From assembly GCA_002440845.1 (NCBI GenBank), contig DJVL01000014.1, positions 1-12,657 of the forward strand: 12,657 bases of DNA. The letters are read 5' to 3'. Positions 1 to 7,173 of the stretch are shown piece by piece (positions within the stretch are counted from its first letter, which is position 1; every line of letters begins with the position of its first letter). Source of the DNA: Patescibacteria group bacterium UBA6257 (GTDB taxonomy: Bacteria; Patescibacteriota; Minisyncoccia; UBA6257). Under the pieces are notes generated by a model. The model was not told the origin of the DNA and made no database searches. It saw only the letters and a list, made by a program, of their open reading frames with translations. A program made the position numbers and the translations under genes.

Positions 1-2873
1 CTCATATGGACTTTGTCTTCAACCATATGTTCCAATTTCATCAAATACATCACTCCAACAGCAACTTTTTTATCAAAAGGTTCTCCGGTTTTGCCATTGT
101 AAAGAATAACTTTTCCGTCTTCCGCCAAACCCGCTTTAACTAATTCAGCCTTTATTTCCTCTTCTGTCGCTCCATCCAAAGCCGGAGTAATCGCTCTATA
201 ACCAAGTTTTTTTGCAGCTAAACCCAAGTGATTCTCAAAAACCTGACCGATATTCATTCTGGAAGCAATGCTTAAAGGATTTAAAACTATATCTACCGGC
301 GTTCCATCTTCAAGATAAGGCATATCTTCTTCGGGAACCACCACGGAAATTACGCCTTTATTGCCATGCCTACCGGCTAATTTATCACCTGCCATTAATT
401 TTCTAAGTTCTGCCACTTCAACGCTGATTTTTTTAATCACCCCGGCATCCAGCTTATCGCCTTCCTGCCGCGAAAGAATTTTTATTCTTGTCACCCTTCC
501 TTGACGGGAAGATTCAAGCAATAAAGAAGTATCTTTTATGTCTTTCATCTGTTCCCCAAAAATCGCCTGAAGCAACCTTTCTTCCGGCGTCAAATCCGCT
601 TTGCCTTTTGGAGAAATTTTACCCACTAAAATATCGCCGCCTCTAACTTCAGCCCCAATCCTAATTACTCCTTCTTCGTCAAGATATTTTAATTTTTCTT
701 CAGAAACATTAGGAATATCCCTTGTAGTAATCTCCGGACCCAATTTCGTTTCCACCACATCGCAGGTAAACTCCTCCAAATAAACAGAAGTAAAATAATC
801 GTTTTTTAAAACTCTTTCTGAAACTACAATAGCGTCTTCGTAATTGAAACCAAAAAAAGGAATAAAAGCCACTAATAAATTTTGACCCAAAGCTAAAACC
901 TGATTTTCCGTAACCGCTCCGTCAGCCAATAAATCTCCTTTCTTTACTTTCATTCCTTTTTTAATCACCGGCTTCTGAAGCAAACAGCTATTTTTATTGC
1001 TTCTTACAAAATTAATTAATTGATAAGTTTTTAATTCGCCGTTTTCAGTTTTTATGCTAATATGGTTTGCATCTAATTCAACGATGATTCCATTAACATC
1101 GCTTATTAAACATTGGCCGGATTCAAAAGCTATTTTTTCTTCCATCCCGGTAGAAACCAAAGGCGCCTGCGGCCTAATGCAAGGCACAGCCTGCCTTTGC
1201 ATATTGGCTCCCATTAAAGCTCTGTTGGATTCATCGTGTCCCAAAAACGGAATAAGACTTACGGCGGCAGAAATAATCTGCTGGCAAGAGACATCCATTA
1301 AATCAATCTCTTCTGCGCGCACTAAAGTCGGCTCTCCTTTTACTCTCGCGCCAACCAATTCGTTTTTGATTCTTCCTTTTTCATCGGTGTCAATGCCGCT
1401 ATGAGCAATTTTGTATTTCATTTCTTCAAAAGCGTCAAGCCAAACAATTTCATTGGTAAGAACGCCATTTTTGACTTTAAGATAAGGAGTCTCAATAAAA
1501 CCAAATTCATTTAACCGGGCATAGAGAGATAAAGAAAGAACCAAACCAATATTTTGCCCTTCCGGAGTCTGAATCGGACATAAACGGCCATAATGGCTGA
1601 TATGAATATCGCGAACTTCCAAACCAGCTCTTTCCCTTACCAATCCGCCGGGGCCCATACAAGTAATCTTTCTTTTATGTTCAAGCTCAGAAAGCATATT
1701 CATCTGTTCCATAAACTGACAAAGCTGGGAAACATTGAAAAATTCTCTCAAAGCCATTACCAGCTGGCGAGGATTAATTAATTGAGCCGGGTTCATTAAT
1801 TCAGGGTCCAAAGTAGCCATCCTGTCTTGAATAGTCCGGCGCATTCTCATCATCCCAACCCTAAATCTTTCCATCAAAATTTCTCCGACAGCTTTTACCC
1901 GCCGGTTTCCCAAGTGGTCAATATCATCGTCAATCGCTTCCGGGTTATTATTTAAATTTATAATTTCCCTTACAACAGCTATCAAATCATCTTTGGTTAA
2001 AAGCTTCTGTTCTAAATTAACATTAAGGTTAAGTCTTTGATTAAGTTTATGCCTGCCAACTTTTGCCAAATCGTAACGATCCGTCCGAAAAAACATATTA
2101 TTAATCAAATCATAAGCGTTATCAAAAGTTGTTAATTCGCCCGGCCGCAGACGGCGATAAATATCTATATACGCTTCTTCCTCATTGGAAGCCGTGTCTT
2201 TTTTTAAAGTAGCTTCTATATGGTCCAATTTGGAGTCGTCTTTTGTTTCTAAATCACTAAAAGCTTTTTTTATCTCCTCATTGGTTTTCAAGCCAAAAAT
2301 TCTCAGTAAGGCGGAAACAGCAACTTTTCTTTTTTTGTCTATTTTTACTCCAATGGCGCCGTCGTTATCCGTTTCAAACTCAAGCCAAGCTCCATGATAA
2401 GGAATAATCTTAGCGCCAAAAAGTTTTCTTCCCCTGAAGTTTACCGAAGAAAAATAAACTCCCGGAGACCTGTTAATCTGGGAAATAACCACTTTTTCCA
2501 CTCCGTTAATAATAAAAGTGCCCCTTGGAGTCATCAAAGGGATTTCTCCAAAATAAACTTCCCGTTCTTTTTTCTTCCCTGTATGGCCGTTAGCTAAAAC
2601 CAGTTTTACCCTCAAGGTAGCTTCGTAATTTAATTCTTTTTCCCTTGCCCGATTCTCAGAAATTTTTGGCGGCTCTAAATAATAATCGGTAAAATTTAAT
2701 TCTAAATCTTTTCCGGTATAATCTTTAACCGGTGAAAATTCTTTGAATACCTCCTTGATGCCTTCTTTTAAAAACCATTCAAAGGAATCTGTCTGAAATT
2801 GAGTCAAACGAGGGGGTTCCAAAATTTCCCTGTTGTGACGAGCAAAAGATTTTATCGCCATTTTTTGAGGCAT
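1..2873 (-). CDS. rpoB: RNA polymerase beta subunit, 3' end cut by window edge
   Basis: Catalytic beta subunit of RNA polymerase. I translated the reverse strand from ATG 2873 and found an uninterrupted frame of 957 complete codons to the left edge. It stops just before the family's MHARSTG segment, so roughly the last hundred residues are outside. Landmarks: rifampicin-region segment at residues 380-407, then GPGGLVRERAG and PIQTPEGQNIGL; the acidic pair E679-D680 in GFNYEDA (E. coli E813-D814); K831 and K839 in GDKLAGRHGNKGV (E. coli K1065 and K1073); and the NPLSIASRMNIGQ segment. The rifampicin region starts about 127 residues earlier than in E. coli, so lineage-specific insertions of the beta lobe are absent. 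An in-frame ATG at 2861 is an alternative start; neither start has a Shine-Dalgarno. No rplJ/rplL precedes the gene, and a terminator at 3115-3145 separates it from the upstream gene, so it should have its own promoter. Identity is certain. Confidence 0.98.
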   Translation of the reverse strand, partial: MPQKMAIKSFARHNREILEPPRLTQFQTDSFEWFLKEGIKEVFKEFSPVKDYTGKDLELNFTDYYLEPPKISENRAREKELNYEATLRVKLVLANGHTGKKKEREVYFGEIPLMTPRGTFIINGVEKVVISQINRSPGVYFSSVNFRGRKLFGAKIIPYHGAWLEFETDNDGAIGVKIDKKRKVAVSALLRIFGLKTNEEIKKAFSDLETKDDSKLDHIEATLKKDTASNEEEAYIDIYRRLRPGELTTFDNAYDLINNMFFRTDRYDLAKVGRHKLNQRLNLNVNLEQKLLTKDDLIAVVREIINLNNNPEAIDDDIDHLGNRRVKAVGEILMERFRVGMMRMRRTIQDRMATLDPELMNPAQLINPRQLVMALREFFNVSQLCQFMEQMNMLSELEHKRKITCMGPGGLVRERAGLEVRDIHISHYGRLCPIQTPEGQNIGLVLSLSLYARLNEFGFIETPYLKVKNGVLTNEIVWLDAFEEMKYKIAHSGIDTDEKGRIKNELVGARVKGEPTLVRAEEIDLMDVSCQQIISAAVSLIPFLGHDESNRALMGANMQRQAVPCIRPQAPLVSTGMEEKIAFESGQCLISDVNGIIVELDANHISIKTENGELKTYQLINFVRSNKNSCLLQKPVIKKGMKVKKGDLLADGAVTENQVLALGQNLLVAFIPFFGFNYEDAIVVSERVLKNDYFTSVYLEEFTCDVVETKLGPEITTRDIPNVSEEKLKYLDEEGVIRIGAEVRGGDILVGKISPKGKADLTPEERLLQAIFGEQMKDIKDTSLLLESSRQGRVTRIKILSRQEGDKLDAGVIKKISVEVAELRKLMAGDKLAGRHGNKGVISVVVPEEDMPYLEDGTPVDIVLNPLSIASRMNIGQVFENHLGLAAKKLGYRAITPALDGATEEEIKAELVKAGLAEDGKVILYNGKTGEPFDKKVAVGVMYLMKLEHMVEDKVHM

Positions 2874-3181
2874 TTTAAAAATTTATTTTATTTGGATTTT
2901 AATTTTTCACAACGACAAAGAAATAAAAAATCTTGCCTGAAAACCCGAAATTAAAAAAACAAAAAAGAATAAAAAATAAATTCTTGGAATTTAAAATATC
3001 CTAACCAGCTAAATTAAGAGTTAAAAATTAATTTTATTTTTAAAAAATTGGCACTAAAAATAATTTTTAAATAATTGCGATTTTAATTTTAATAATTCTC
3101 ATTTTTGAGAATACAAAAAAATTCCTAAACTCAAATAATTTAGGATTGATAATGTTCCTATTTATTCAGAAGAATAAAATT
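2874..3181. other. AT-rich spacer upstream of rpoB
   Basis: This 308-base spacer has no ORF with coding character on either strand. It holds the terminator at 3115-3145 for the gene to the right and a short hairpin ATTCTC/GAGAAT at 3095-3112. The rest is poly-A/T. The rpoB promoter must lie here. One weak minus-strand candidate is TTGTGA, 16 bases, TAAAAT, ending about 12 bases before the ATG at 2873. It would give a very short leader, and I do not regard it as established. Confidence 0.6.
3115..3145 (-). terminator. Intrinsic terminator after the TsaB-like gene
   Basis: On the minus strand TCCTAAA (3145-3139) pairs with TTTAGGA (3129-3123) across a 9-base loop. After one A there is an uninterrupted run of seven T (3121-3115). 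It lies 37 bases after the TGA stop of the 77-residue gene and points the same way. No comparable T-run follows the stem on the plus strand, so the orientation is clear. It isolates rpoB transcription from the genes to its right. Confidence 0.75.
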
Positions 3182-3415
3182 TCATTCCCAGTCTTGAATA
3201 AATTTTAAGGCTTTAAAAACAGCTTGGGCTATCCTTTTAGAAGTAAGACTTTCGTTTTGGTCTTTGGTAAAAGCTAAACGCCAATTTTTTACTTCAGCAA
3301 ATTTAATTTTATTCTTTTTTAAAAATTTGTCAAGGCGAAGCAGTAAGTCTTCTCCTAAAATTGATCCGACTTTGTATTTTTTGCCTCTTTTGTCAACAAA
3401 AGAAAGAAAAATCAT
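3182..3415 (-). CDS. Small protein resembling a TsaB (tRNA t6A) fragment
   Basis: A 77-residue basic protein with a TGA stop followed by a good terminator, which supports it being real. Residues 25-71 (a run LLLRLDKFLKKNKIKFAEVK, then SLTSKRIAQAVFKALKF) have the spacing and hydrophobic pattern of the TsaB segment that normally reads roughly L..ILKKNKIKLSDL, GPGSFT, R-G-A-ALAF. TsaB is the dimerisation partner of TsaD in synthesis of N6-threonylcarbamoyladenosine on tRNA. Here the glycine-rich GPGSFT loop is replaced by DQNESLT, and only about a third of a normal 210-230 residue TsaB is present. The family link is recognition from memory of short CPR TsaB-like proteins, not a computed match. 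If it is wrong, this is an unrecognised hypothetical. The start ATG has no Shine-Dalgarno; a TATTAT sequence lies 5 bases upstream of it. Confidence 0.55.
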   Translation of the reverse strand: MIFLSFVDKRGKKYKVGSILGEDLLLRLDKFLKKNKIKFAEVKNWRLAFTKDQNESLTSKRIAQAVFKALKFIQDWE

Positions 3416-3733
3416 AATAGCATAATATCTAATTTTAATTTTAAATTTTTACTCCCGGCTTGGAAAAGATTGGCTTCGCCAAAAATTTTTTTCTAAGAAG
3501 CTGATATTCTTCAAATTGGCTAAAAACATTATTTGAAACTTAACTTTTAAACTGCTTTTAATTTATCTTTTTCCAGCGAGGGGGTTTTTAAACAAAATAA
3601 TGTTAAGATATTCGTTGAAATACTTGAAAATTCATTGAGATACAATAAACCTCAACGCATCTTTATTGTATTTCAATGTAGTTCTTGTTCGGTTTTAAGT
3701 TTAAAGGGGCAAAGGTTTAAAAGTCTGACAATG
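3416..3733. other. Non-coding spacer with repeats between trmD and the TsaB-like gene
   Basis: This 318-base spacer lies between two minus-strand genes. It contains the decamer repeat block and 17-base inverted repeat at 3604-3697, and a short hairpin TTGGCTTCGCCAA at 3470-3482. That hairpin is followed on the plus strand by AAATTTTTTT and on the minus strand by the poorer TCTTTT, so it could end trmD transcription weakly. A GC-richer patch, CCAGCGAGGGGG, is at 3573-3584. I see no gene here. Confidence 0.55.
3604..3697. repeat. Degenerate 10-base tandem repeat block with 17-base inverted repeat
   Basis: Plus-strand decamers GTTGAAATAC (3614-3623), TTGAAAATTC (3624-3633) and ATTGAGATAC (3634-3643) follow each other in phase. 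They are mirrored by GTATTTCAAT (3668-3677) and GTAGTTCTTG (3678-3687) in the opposite orientation. The two halves form an inverted repeat, CATTGAGATACAATAAA (3633-3649) against TTTATTGTATTTCAATG (3662-3678), with a 12-base loop. Its one non-Watson-Crick position is a G opposite T, allowed as G-U in plus-strand RNA. The 14-mer TGTATTTCAATGTA (3667-3680) recurs exactly at 10587-10600. Confidence 0.8.
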
Positions 3734-4453
3734 TTAACTTATAATTTTCATATGTTTTTCCCGCCATTCTTTGATTTTTTTATGGTCCCCTTTCAAAAGG
3801 ACTTCGGGTACTTTCCACGCTATCTTTTTATTTTTAGAATTAGGATAAAAAACAGCTGGTCGGGTGTACTGAGGATACTCACAGCATAACAAATTTTTAA
3901 TATTTTGCCTGTCTGTTAAAGAAAAAGATTCTTCCTTCAAAGATTGTTTTTTTATAACGCCGGGGATAAGACGGCTTACAGCATCAACTAAAACCATCGC
4001 GGGCAATTCGGCGCCGCTTAAGACATAATCGCCAACGGAAATCTCTTCGTCAATAAGATGGTCCTTTACTCTTTCGTCAATACCCTCGTAGCGAGGACAG
4101 ATTAAAACCAATTGGTCATAACGACTTAACCTTAAAGCAATTTCCTGATTTAACTTTTTTCCTCCGGGAGAAAAAAGAATCACGCGCCTTTTGGCCTTTT
4201 TATTTTTTTTTGTTTTGATTTTTTTCTTTAATAAATCTTTTAAAGCTCTGAAAATCGGCTCCACTTTAAAAACCATTCCGGCGCCACCGCCATAAGGGCT
4301 ATCGTCAACTGTCTGGCGGCGATTATTTGTCCAAGACCTTAAATTATGGATATTAATTTTTATCAAACCTTTGGCTTTGGCTCTTTTTATAATAGAGACA
4401 TTGAAATAACTTTCAAAGGCCTCGGGGAAAATTGTAACAACATCAAAAGTCAT
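3734..4453 (-). CDS. trmD: tRNA (guanine37-N1)-methyltransferase TrmD
   Basis: TrmD methylates N1 of G37 next to the anticodon of tRNAs reading CNN codons, using SAM bound in a trefoil knot; this prevents +1 frameshifting. The 239 residues cover the whole family. Landmarks: FDVVTIFPEAF at the N terminus, DDSPYGGGAGMV (50-61), FSPGGKKL (94-101), YEGIDERV (122-129), EISVGDYVLSGAELPAM (137-153), DAVSRLIPGV (157-166) with the catalytic Arg as R161, and EYPQYTRP (192-199). A lysine-rich insertion lies at 72-90. Unusual residues: P120 where the family has Gly (CGRYEG), A148 in place of the second Gly of SGGE, G97 for Gln in SPQG, and E175 at the position of the catalytic Asp of DSF (E. coli D169). 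Upstream lies khpA, but rimM and rplS, its usual neighbours, are missing. ATG 4453 sits 18 bases after a strong hairpin and has no Shine-Dalgarno. Confidence 0.95.
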   Translation of the reverse strand: MTFDVVTIFPEAFESYFNVSIIKRAKAKGLIKINIHNLRSWTNNRRQTVDDSPYGGGAGMVFKVEPIFRALKDLLKKKIKTKKNKKAKRRVILFSPGGKKLNQEIALRLSRYDQLVLICPRYEGIDERVKDHLIDEEISVGDYVLSGAELPAMVLVDAVSRLIPGVIKKQSLKEESFSLTDRQNIKNLLCCEYPQYTRPAVFYPNSKNKKIAWKVPEVLLKGDHKKIKEWREKHMKIIS

Positions 4454-4470
4454 AGAGAAAAAATGATTTA

Positions 4471-4502
4471 AAACCGCGATACTCTATATAATATCGCGGT
4501 TT
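4471..4502 (-). terminator. GC-rich hairpin between khpA and trmD
   Basis: An 11-base perfect stem (AAACCGCGATA at 4471-4481, TATCGCGGTTT at 4492-4502) encloses a 10-base loop. Read on the minus strand, it follows the khpA stop by 42 bases and is followed by TTTTAAATC and then another T-run before the trmD ATG at 4453. The interrupted T-run makes it a possible attenuator or partial terminator rather than a textbook one. It could equally shape the trmD leader. It is the most GC-rich stem in the intergenic DNA of this window. Confidence 0.5.
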
Positions 4503-4544
4503 CTGTTTCAAAACTATGAATCCCGGGTAATTAACTAAGGAAGA

Positions 4545-4868
4545 TTAAAATTTCAAATCTTCTACTAAATTATCAGCGACTTTATCTGCCTCCCGATTCT
4601 CTTTGAAAGCTCCACCCGGAGGTTCTTCAATTTTTAAATTTACCCGAGCTCTATTTTTCGCTCCCACGACTTTTAAGATGGTGCGAAGAGCTTTTGCCGT
4701 TGCTCCTTGGCGGCCAATAATTTGAGCCATATCCTGCGGGTCTACTTTTAAAGAAAGTAAAACCCCCATTTCGTCTATTTTTCTTTCAACTTTTACGGCT
4801 TCAGGATTATTGACAATCGCTTTAATGATAAGCTCAAGAATTTGCTGGTCAGTAGGTATCTCTGTCAT
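4545..4868 (-). CDS. khpA: KhpA-like KH-domain RNA-binding protein
   Basis: A single KH domain of the small bacterial KhpA/YlqC type, a cytoplasmic RNA-binding protein. Residues 9-80 follow the family pattern: LELIIKAIVNNPEAVKV, a strand LLSLKVDPQDMAQIIG, the GxxG loop GRQG (52-55), then ATAKALRTILKVVGAK and RVNLKI. Usual KhpA is about 75-80 residues. This one has 107, with an acidic proline/glycine tail EEPPGG followed by a charged helix (88-107). In many bacteria the gene sits as rpsP-khpA-rimM-trmD-rplS; only khpA and trmD remain here, which still supports the call. A near-consensus sigma70-type promoter at 4947-4975 provides transcription, with a leader of about 70 bases that can fold. 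The A-rich stretch AAAG before the ATG is not a convincing ribosome binding site. Confidence 0.9.
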   Translation of the reverse strand: MTEIPTDQQILELIIKAIVNNPEAVKVERKIDEMGVLLSLKVDPQDMAQIIGRQGATAKALRTILKVVGAKNRARVNLKIEEPPGGAFKENREADKVADNLVEDLKF

Positions 4869-4886
4869 ATTTCTTTGATTGTTTTT

Positions 4887-4946
4887 CTCTTATAAGTAAT
4901 GCTCGTAGCCGTCGACCCTTCTTTTCTTAATTCAGCTACTTGACTT
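4887..4946 (-). promoter_or_regulatory. Foldable leader of khpA mRNA
   Basis: Within the deduced minus-strand leader of khpA, ATAAGT and ACTTAT (outer stem) and GTAGC and GCTAC (inner stem) are nested complements separated by an asymmetric internal loop. The first bases of the outer stem overlap the promoter -10 edge, so only part of it would be in the transcript. I do not recognise a known riboswitch class or a ribosomal-protein leader. It could be a simple structural leader or a binding site for the KH protein itself; the latter is speculation. Confidence 0.3.
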
Positions 4947-4975
4947 ATGATAATATCAGAAAAAATAAATGTCAA
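4947..4975 (-). promoter_or_regulatory. Sigma70-type promoter for khpA
   Basis: On the minus strand, a perfect -35 TTGACA (4975-4970), a 17-base spacer and -10 TATCAT (4952-4947, five of six consensus). Predicted start of transcription is near 4940, giving khpA a leader of about 70 bases. It lies between the pilB stop and khpA, so the KhpA/TrmD unit can be transcribed independently of the pilus genes. Confidence 0.7.
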
Positions 4976-5021
4976 GAAAAAAAATTTAAACAAGTTCTTA
5001 AAAACAACTAAATTTTAAGTT

Positions 5022-5043
5022 AAGATAAATGGCGGTTTATCTT
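5022..5043 (-). terminator. Weak hairpin at the pilB stop
   Basis: AAGATAAA (5022-5029) and TTTATCTT (5036-5043) form an 8-base AT-rich stem with loop TGGCGG, overlapping the last base of the pilB TAA. Downstream on the minus strand the sequence is T-rich but interrupted (AACTTAAAATTTAG). It may mark the end of the pilus operon, but the stem is weak. Confidence 0.3.
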
Positions 5044-6797
5044 TAACTCTTAGTGGTAATTGCCAAAACTTCTTCCAAGCTTACCAACCCTTCCAAGACC
5101 TTAATAATGCCACTTTGGCGCAGAGTAATCATTTCTTGTTTTTTTGCCTCTAAAAGCAATTTTTCCTGAGAAGGCTGGGTTAAAATAATTTGTTCCAAAT
5201 CAGGGGTCATTTTTAAAATCTCAAAAATGCCAATTCTGCCTAAATAGCCTTTTTGATTGCAATTAGAACAACCTTGAGATTTATAAAGATGATAAGGTTT
5301 CTGTTGGCTGAATTTTTCTTTCAGGTTTTTAGGCAAAGAATTAACATTTTCATCAATAATAGCTTGTTCGGTTTCATTGGCTAAAATTCTTTTCTTGCAA
5401 TCAGGGCAAAGTCTGCGGCAAAGACGCTGGCCTATCATTAAATTCAAAGACGGAGGAATAAGAAAAGCATCCACTCCCAAATCCACTAACCGGGGAATGA
5501 CTCCGATAGCGTTATTGGTATGCAAGGTAGAAAGCACAAGATGCCCAGTCAAAGCGGCATGAGTCGCCAATTCAGCGGTTTCTTTGTCTCTAATTTCACC
5601 TACCATAATAATATCCGGGTCTTGGCGGACTATATGACGCAAGCCTCTGGCAAAAGTATAGCCAATTTCAGGCAAAACTTGCGATTGGTTAATGCCCTCC
5701 ATTGTATATTCTACCGGGTCCTCCAAACTGACAATGTTAACATTATCTTGATTTAAAACCTGCATTACCGCATACAAAGTAGTAGTTTTTCCAGAACCGG
5801 TGGGACCAGTCAATAAAATCATCCCGTAAGGTTTTTTTATTTCCTCCTCCAAAATTTCTAAATTCTTTCCTTCTATGCCCAATTCGTGAATACTTTTTAA
5901 ACCCACAGTGGGGTCTAAAATTCTGATAGCTACTTTTTCTCCCAAAGTAGTGGGAAAAGTTGATACTCTAAAATCAATCTCTTTTTCATCAATTATGGCA
6001 AAAAACCTTCCGTCTTGAGGCAAACGAGTTTCATCAATTTTTAAATTAGCCATTATTTTCACCCGGCTAATAATAGCCTGATGGACGCTTGAGGGCAAAG
6101 TTAAGCTGGTTGCCAAATTGCCATCTACTCTAAACCTTACTCTTAATTTATTCCTCTCGGCTTCAATATGAATGTCTGATGAACGGGAACGAACGGCTTG
6201 TTTTAAAATGGAAGCAAAAAGTTTAATGATAGGAGCTTCTTCGGCAACCGCGCCCGCAGTTGACTCCAAATCAACCAATCTAAAAGAATCCTTTCTGACC
6301 CTTCCGGCGCCGAATCTCCTCTGAAAATCCTGAACCAAAGCATTAAATTCTTCGGCAAAAGTCTGGTATTGTTTTAAAATTTCTTTTAAGTCAGAATCTT
6401 TGATAATAAAAACCTTAAATTCAAGATTTAATCTATTGGTGATAAATCTGACAGCTTCTTGGGCCTTGAGCTCATCAGGATAAACCATGCCAATAGAAAG
6501 AACATTGCCTTCTTTATTAAAAGCTATAAACTTATAATGGCGAGCGGTGTCTTCGGGGATTAAATTAAGGACGCTGGTGGGAATAACTTCGTTTTTAGAA
6601 AAAATTTTTACCGGCAATTTAAAAATTTCACTCTTAATTTTGGCTAAAACATTTTCATCTGCCAATTGCTTGTCTCTGATAATTTCTTCAGCCCTTTTTT
6701 CTAAGGTTTTAGCTTCCTCAAGAATTTTTTGAGCGTTAATTTCACTGATAATCCCGCGCTGAATAAGAGTGGCAAGAAAAATTTCGTCTTTTTCCAT
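5043..6797 (-). CDS. pilB: Type IV pilus assembly ATPase PilB (GspE family)
   Basis: Hexameric cytoplasmic ATPase that drives pilin extrusion from the inner membrane. The 584 residues show an N-terminal domain of the T2SSE_N type (about 1-150, starting FLATLIQRGIISE), a linker, then the ATPase core: Asp box SSDIHIEAE, Walker A GPTGSGKT (331-338, Lys337), Walker B region DPDIIMVGEIRD with E401, and His box LVLSTLHTNNA. A zinc-binding pair of motifs, CPDC (464-467, with C460 just before) and CSNC (510-513), separates PilB/GspE from the retraction ATPase PilT, which lacks them. ATG 6797 fits the family start. The gene ends the block begun by pilM and lies 30 bases after the PilP-like gene, so it is probably co-transcribed. 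No pilC, pilT, pilD or pilin gene is in the window. Confidence 0.96.
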   Translation of the reverse strand: MEKDEIFLATLIQRGIISEINAQKILEEAKTLEKRAEEIIRDKQLADENVLAKIKSEIFKLPVKIFSKNEVIPTSVLNLIPEDTARHYKFIAFNKEGNVLSIGMVYPDELKAQEAVRFITNRLNLEFKVFIIKDSDLKEILKQYQTFAEEFNALVQDFQRRFGAGRVRKDSFRLVDLESTAGAVAEEAPIIKLFASILKQAVRSRSSDIHIEAERNKLRVRFRVDGNLATSLTLPSSVHQAIISRVKIMANLKIDETRLPQDGRFFAIIDEKEIDFRVSTFPTTLGEKVAIRILDPTVGLKSIHELGIEGKNLEILEEEIKKPYGMILLTGPTGSGKTTTLYAVMQVLNQDNVNIVSLEDPVEYTMEGINQSQVLPEIGYTFARGLRHIVRQDPDIIMVGEIRDKETAELATHAALTGHLVLSTLHTNNAIGVIPRLVDLGVDAFLIPPSLNLMIGQRLCRRLCPDCKKRILANETEQAIIDENVNSLPKNLKEKFSQQKPYHLYKSQGCSNCNQKGYLGRIGIFEILKMTPDLEQIILTQPSQEKLLLEAKKQEMITLRQSGIIKVLEGLVSLEEVLAITTKS

Positions 6798-6827
6798 AAA
6801 CAGCTTTAATATTTTGATTAAAGAAAA

Positions 6828-7124
6828 TTAAAAAGGTTGAAAGGGATTGACTTTTCCCAAATTCGGAGTTTCAGGAGGCGGCCAAGCGGTATGAGGAGCC
6901 AAGGTTTGGAAAACAGGATGATTGGTAATTTTTCCAATATCCAATTTAGCCTCTATTAATTCTTTTGAGGAAGGCGATAAAATATCTTCAATCTTGGGCT
7001 TTTTGATGATTTCTACGGGTTTTAAAAAATTCCAGACCAGCCAACCTGCTGCTAATAAAATAACTAACAAAAAAACCACAACCCCTAAATTACTTTTTTT
7101 GCTTTCTTCTATTTCTATTGCCAT
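6828..7124 (-). CDS. Small PilP-like membrane protein of the pilus cluster
   Basis: A 98-residue protein with a short charged N terminus (residues 1-12), one transmembrane helix (about 13-34, LGVVVFLLVILLAAGWLVW), then an extracytoplasmic tail rich in Lys and Pro that ends WPPPETPNLGKVNPFQPF. The closing G-x-x-NPF-x-P pattern recalls the NPF/DPF motif seen near the start of the mature region of PilP-type proteins and in small proteins next to pilO in CPR pilus clusters. It lies directly between pilO-like and pilB genes, in the slot where a PilP equivalent would be expected. It lacks the beta-sandwich domain of proteobacterial PilP and a lipobox cysteine, so equivalence is by position and motif only. 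The role as an alignment-complex component is inference. Confidence 0.7.
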   Translation of the reverse strand: MAIEIEESKKSNLGVVVFLLVILLAAGWLVWNFLKPVEIIKKPKIEDILSPSSKELIEAKLDIGKITNHPVFQTLAPHTAWPPPETPNLGKVNPFQPF

Positions 7125-7173
7125 AAATTTATAGTTTGTTGATTATCGTTGTTATTTAAAAAATTAATAAAAT

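Noticed and set aside
1054..1404. Open frame of 116 codons on the plus strand inside rpoB
   Set aside because: It is fully antisense to the well-conserved rpoB frame, shows no family pattern and is explained by codon bias of the opposite strand.
3470..3492. Plus-strand intrinsic terminator TTGGCTTCGCCAA followed by a T-run
   Set aside because: The stem is only 5 bases and no plus-strand gene precedes it; kept only as a note in the spacer entry.
3635..3889. Plus-strand open frame of 84 codons starting in the repeat block
   Set aside because: Its first part is repeat sequence and its second part is antisense to trmD; no recognisable domain, no promoter or ribosome site.
4869..4940. Known riboswitch or ribosomal-protein leader upstream of khpA
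   Set aside because: I compared the paired segments with riboswitch cores I know and found no match; only a generic foldable leader can be claimed.
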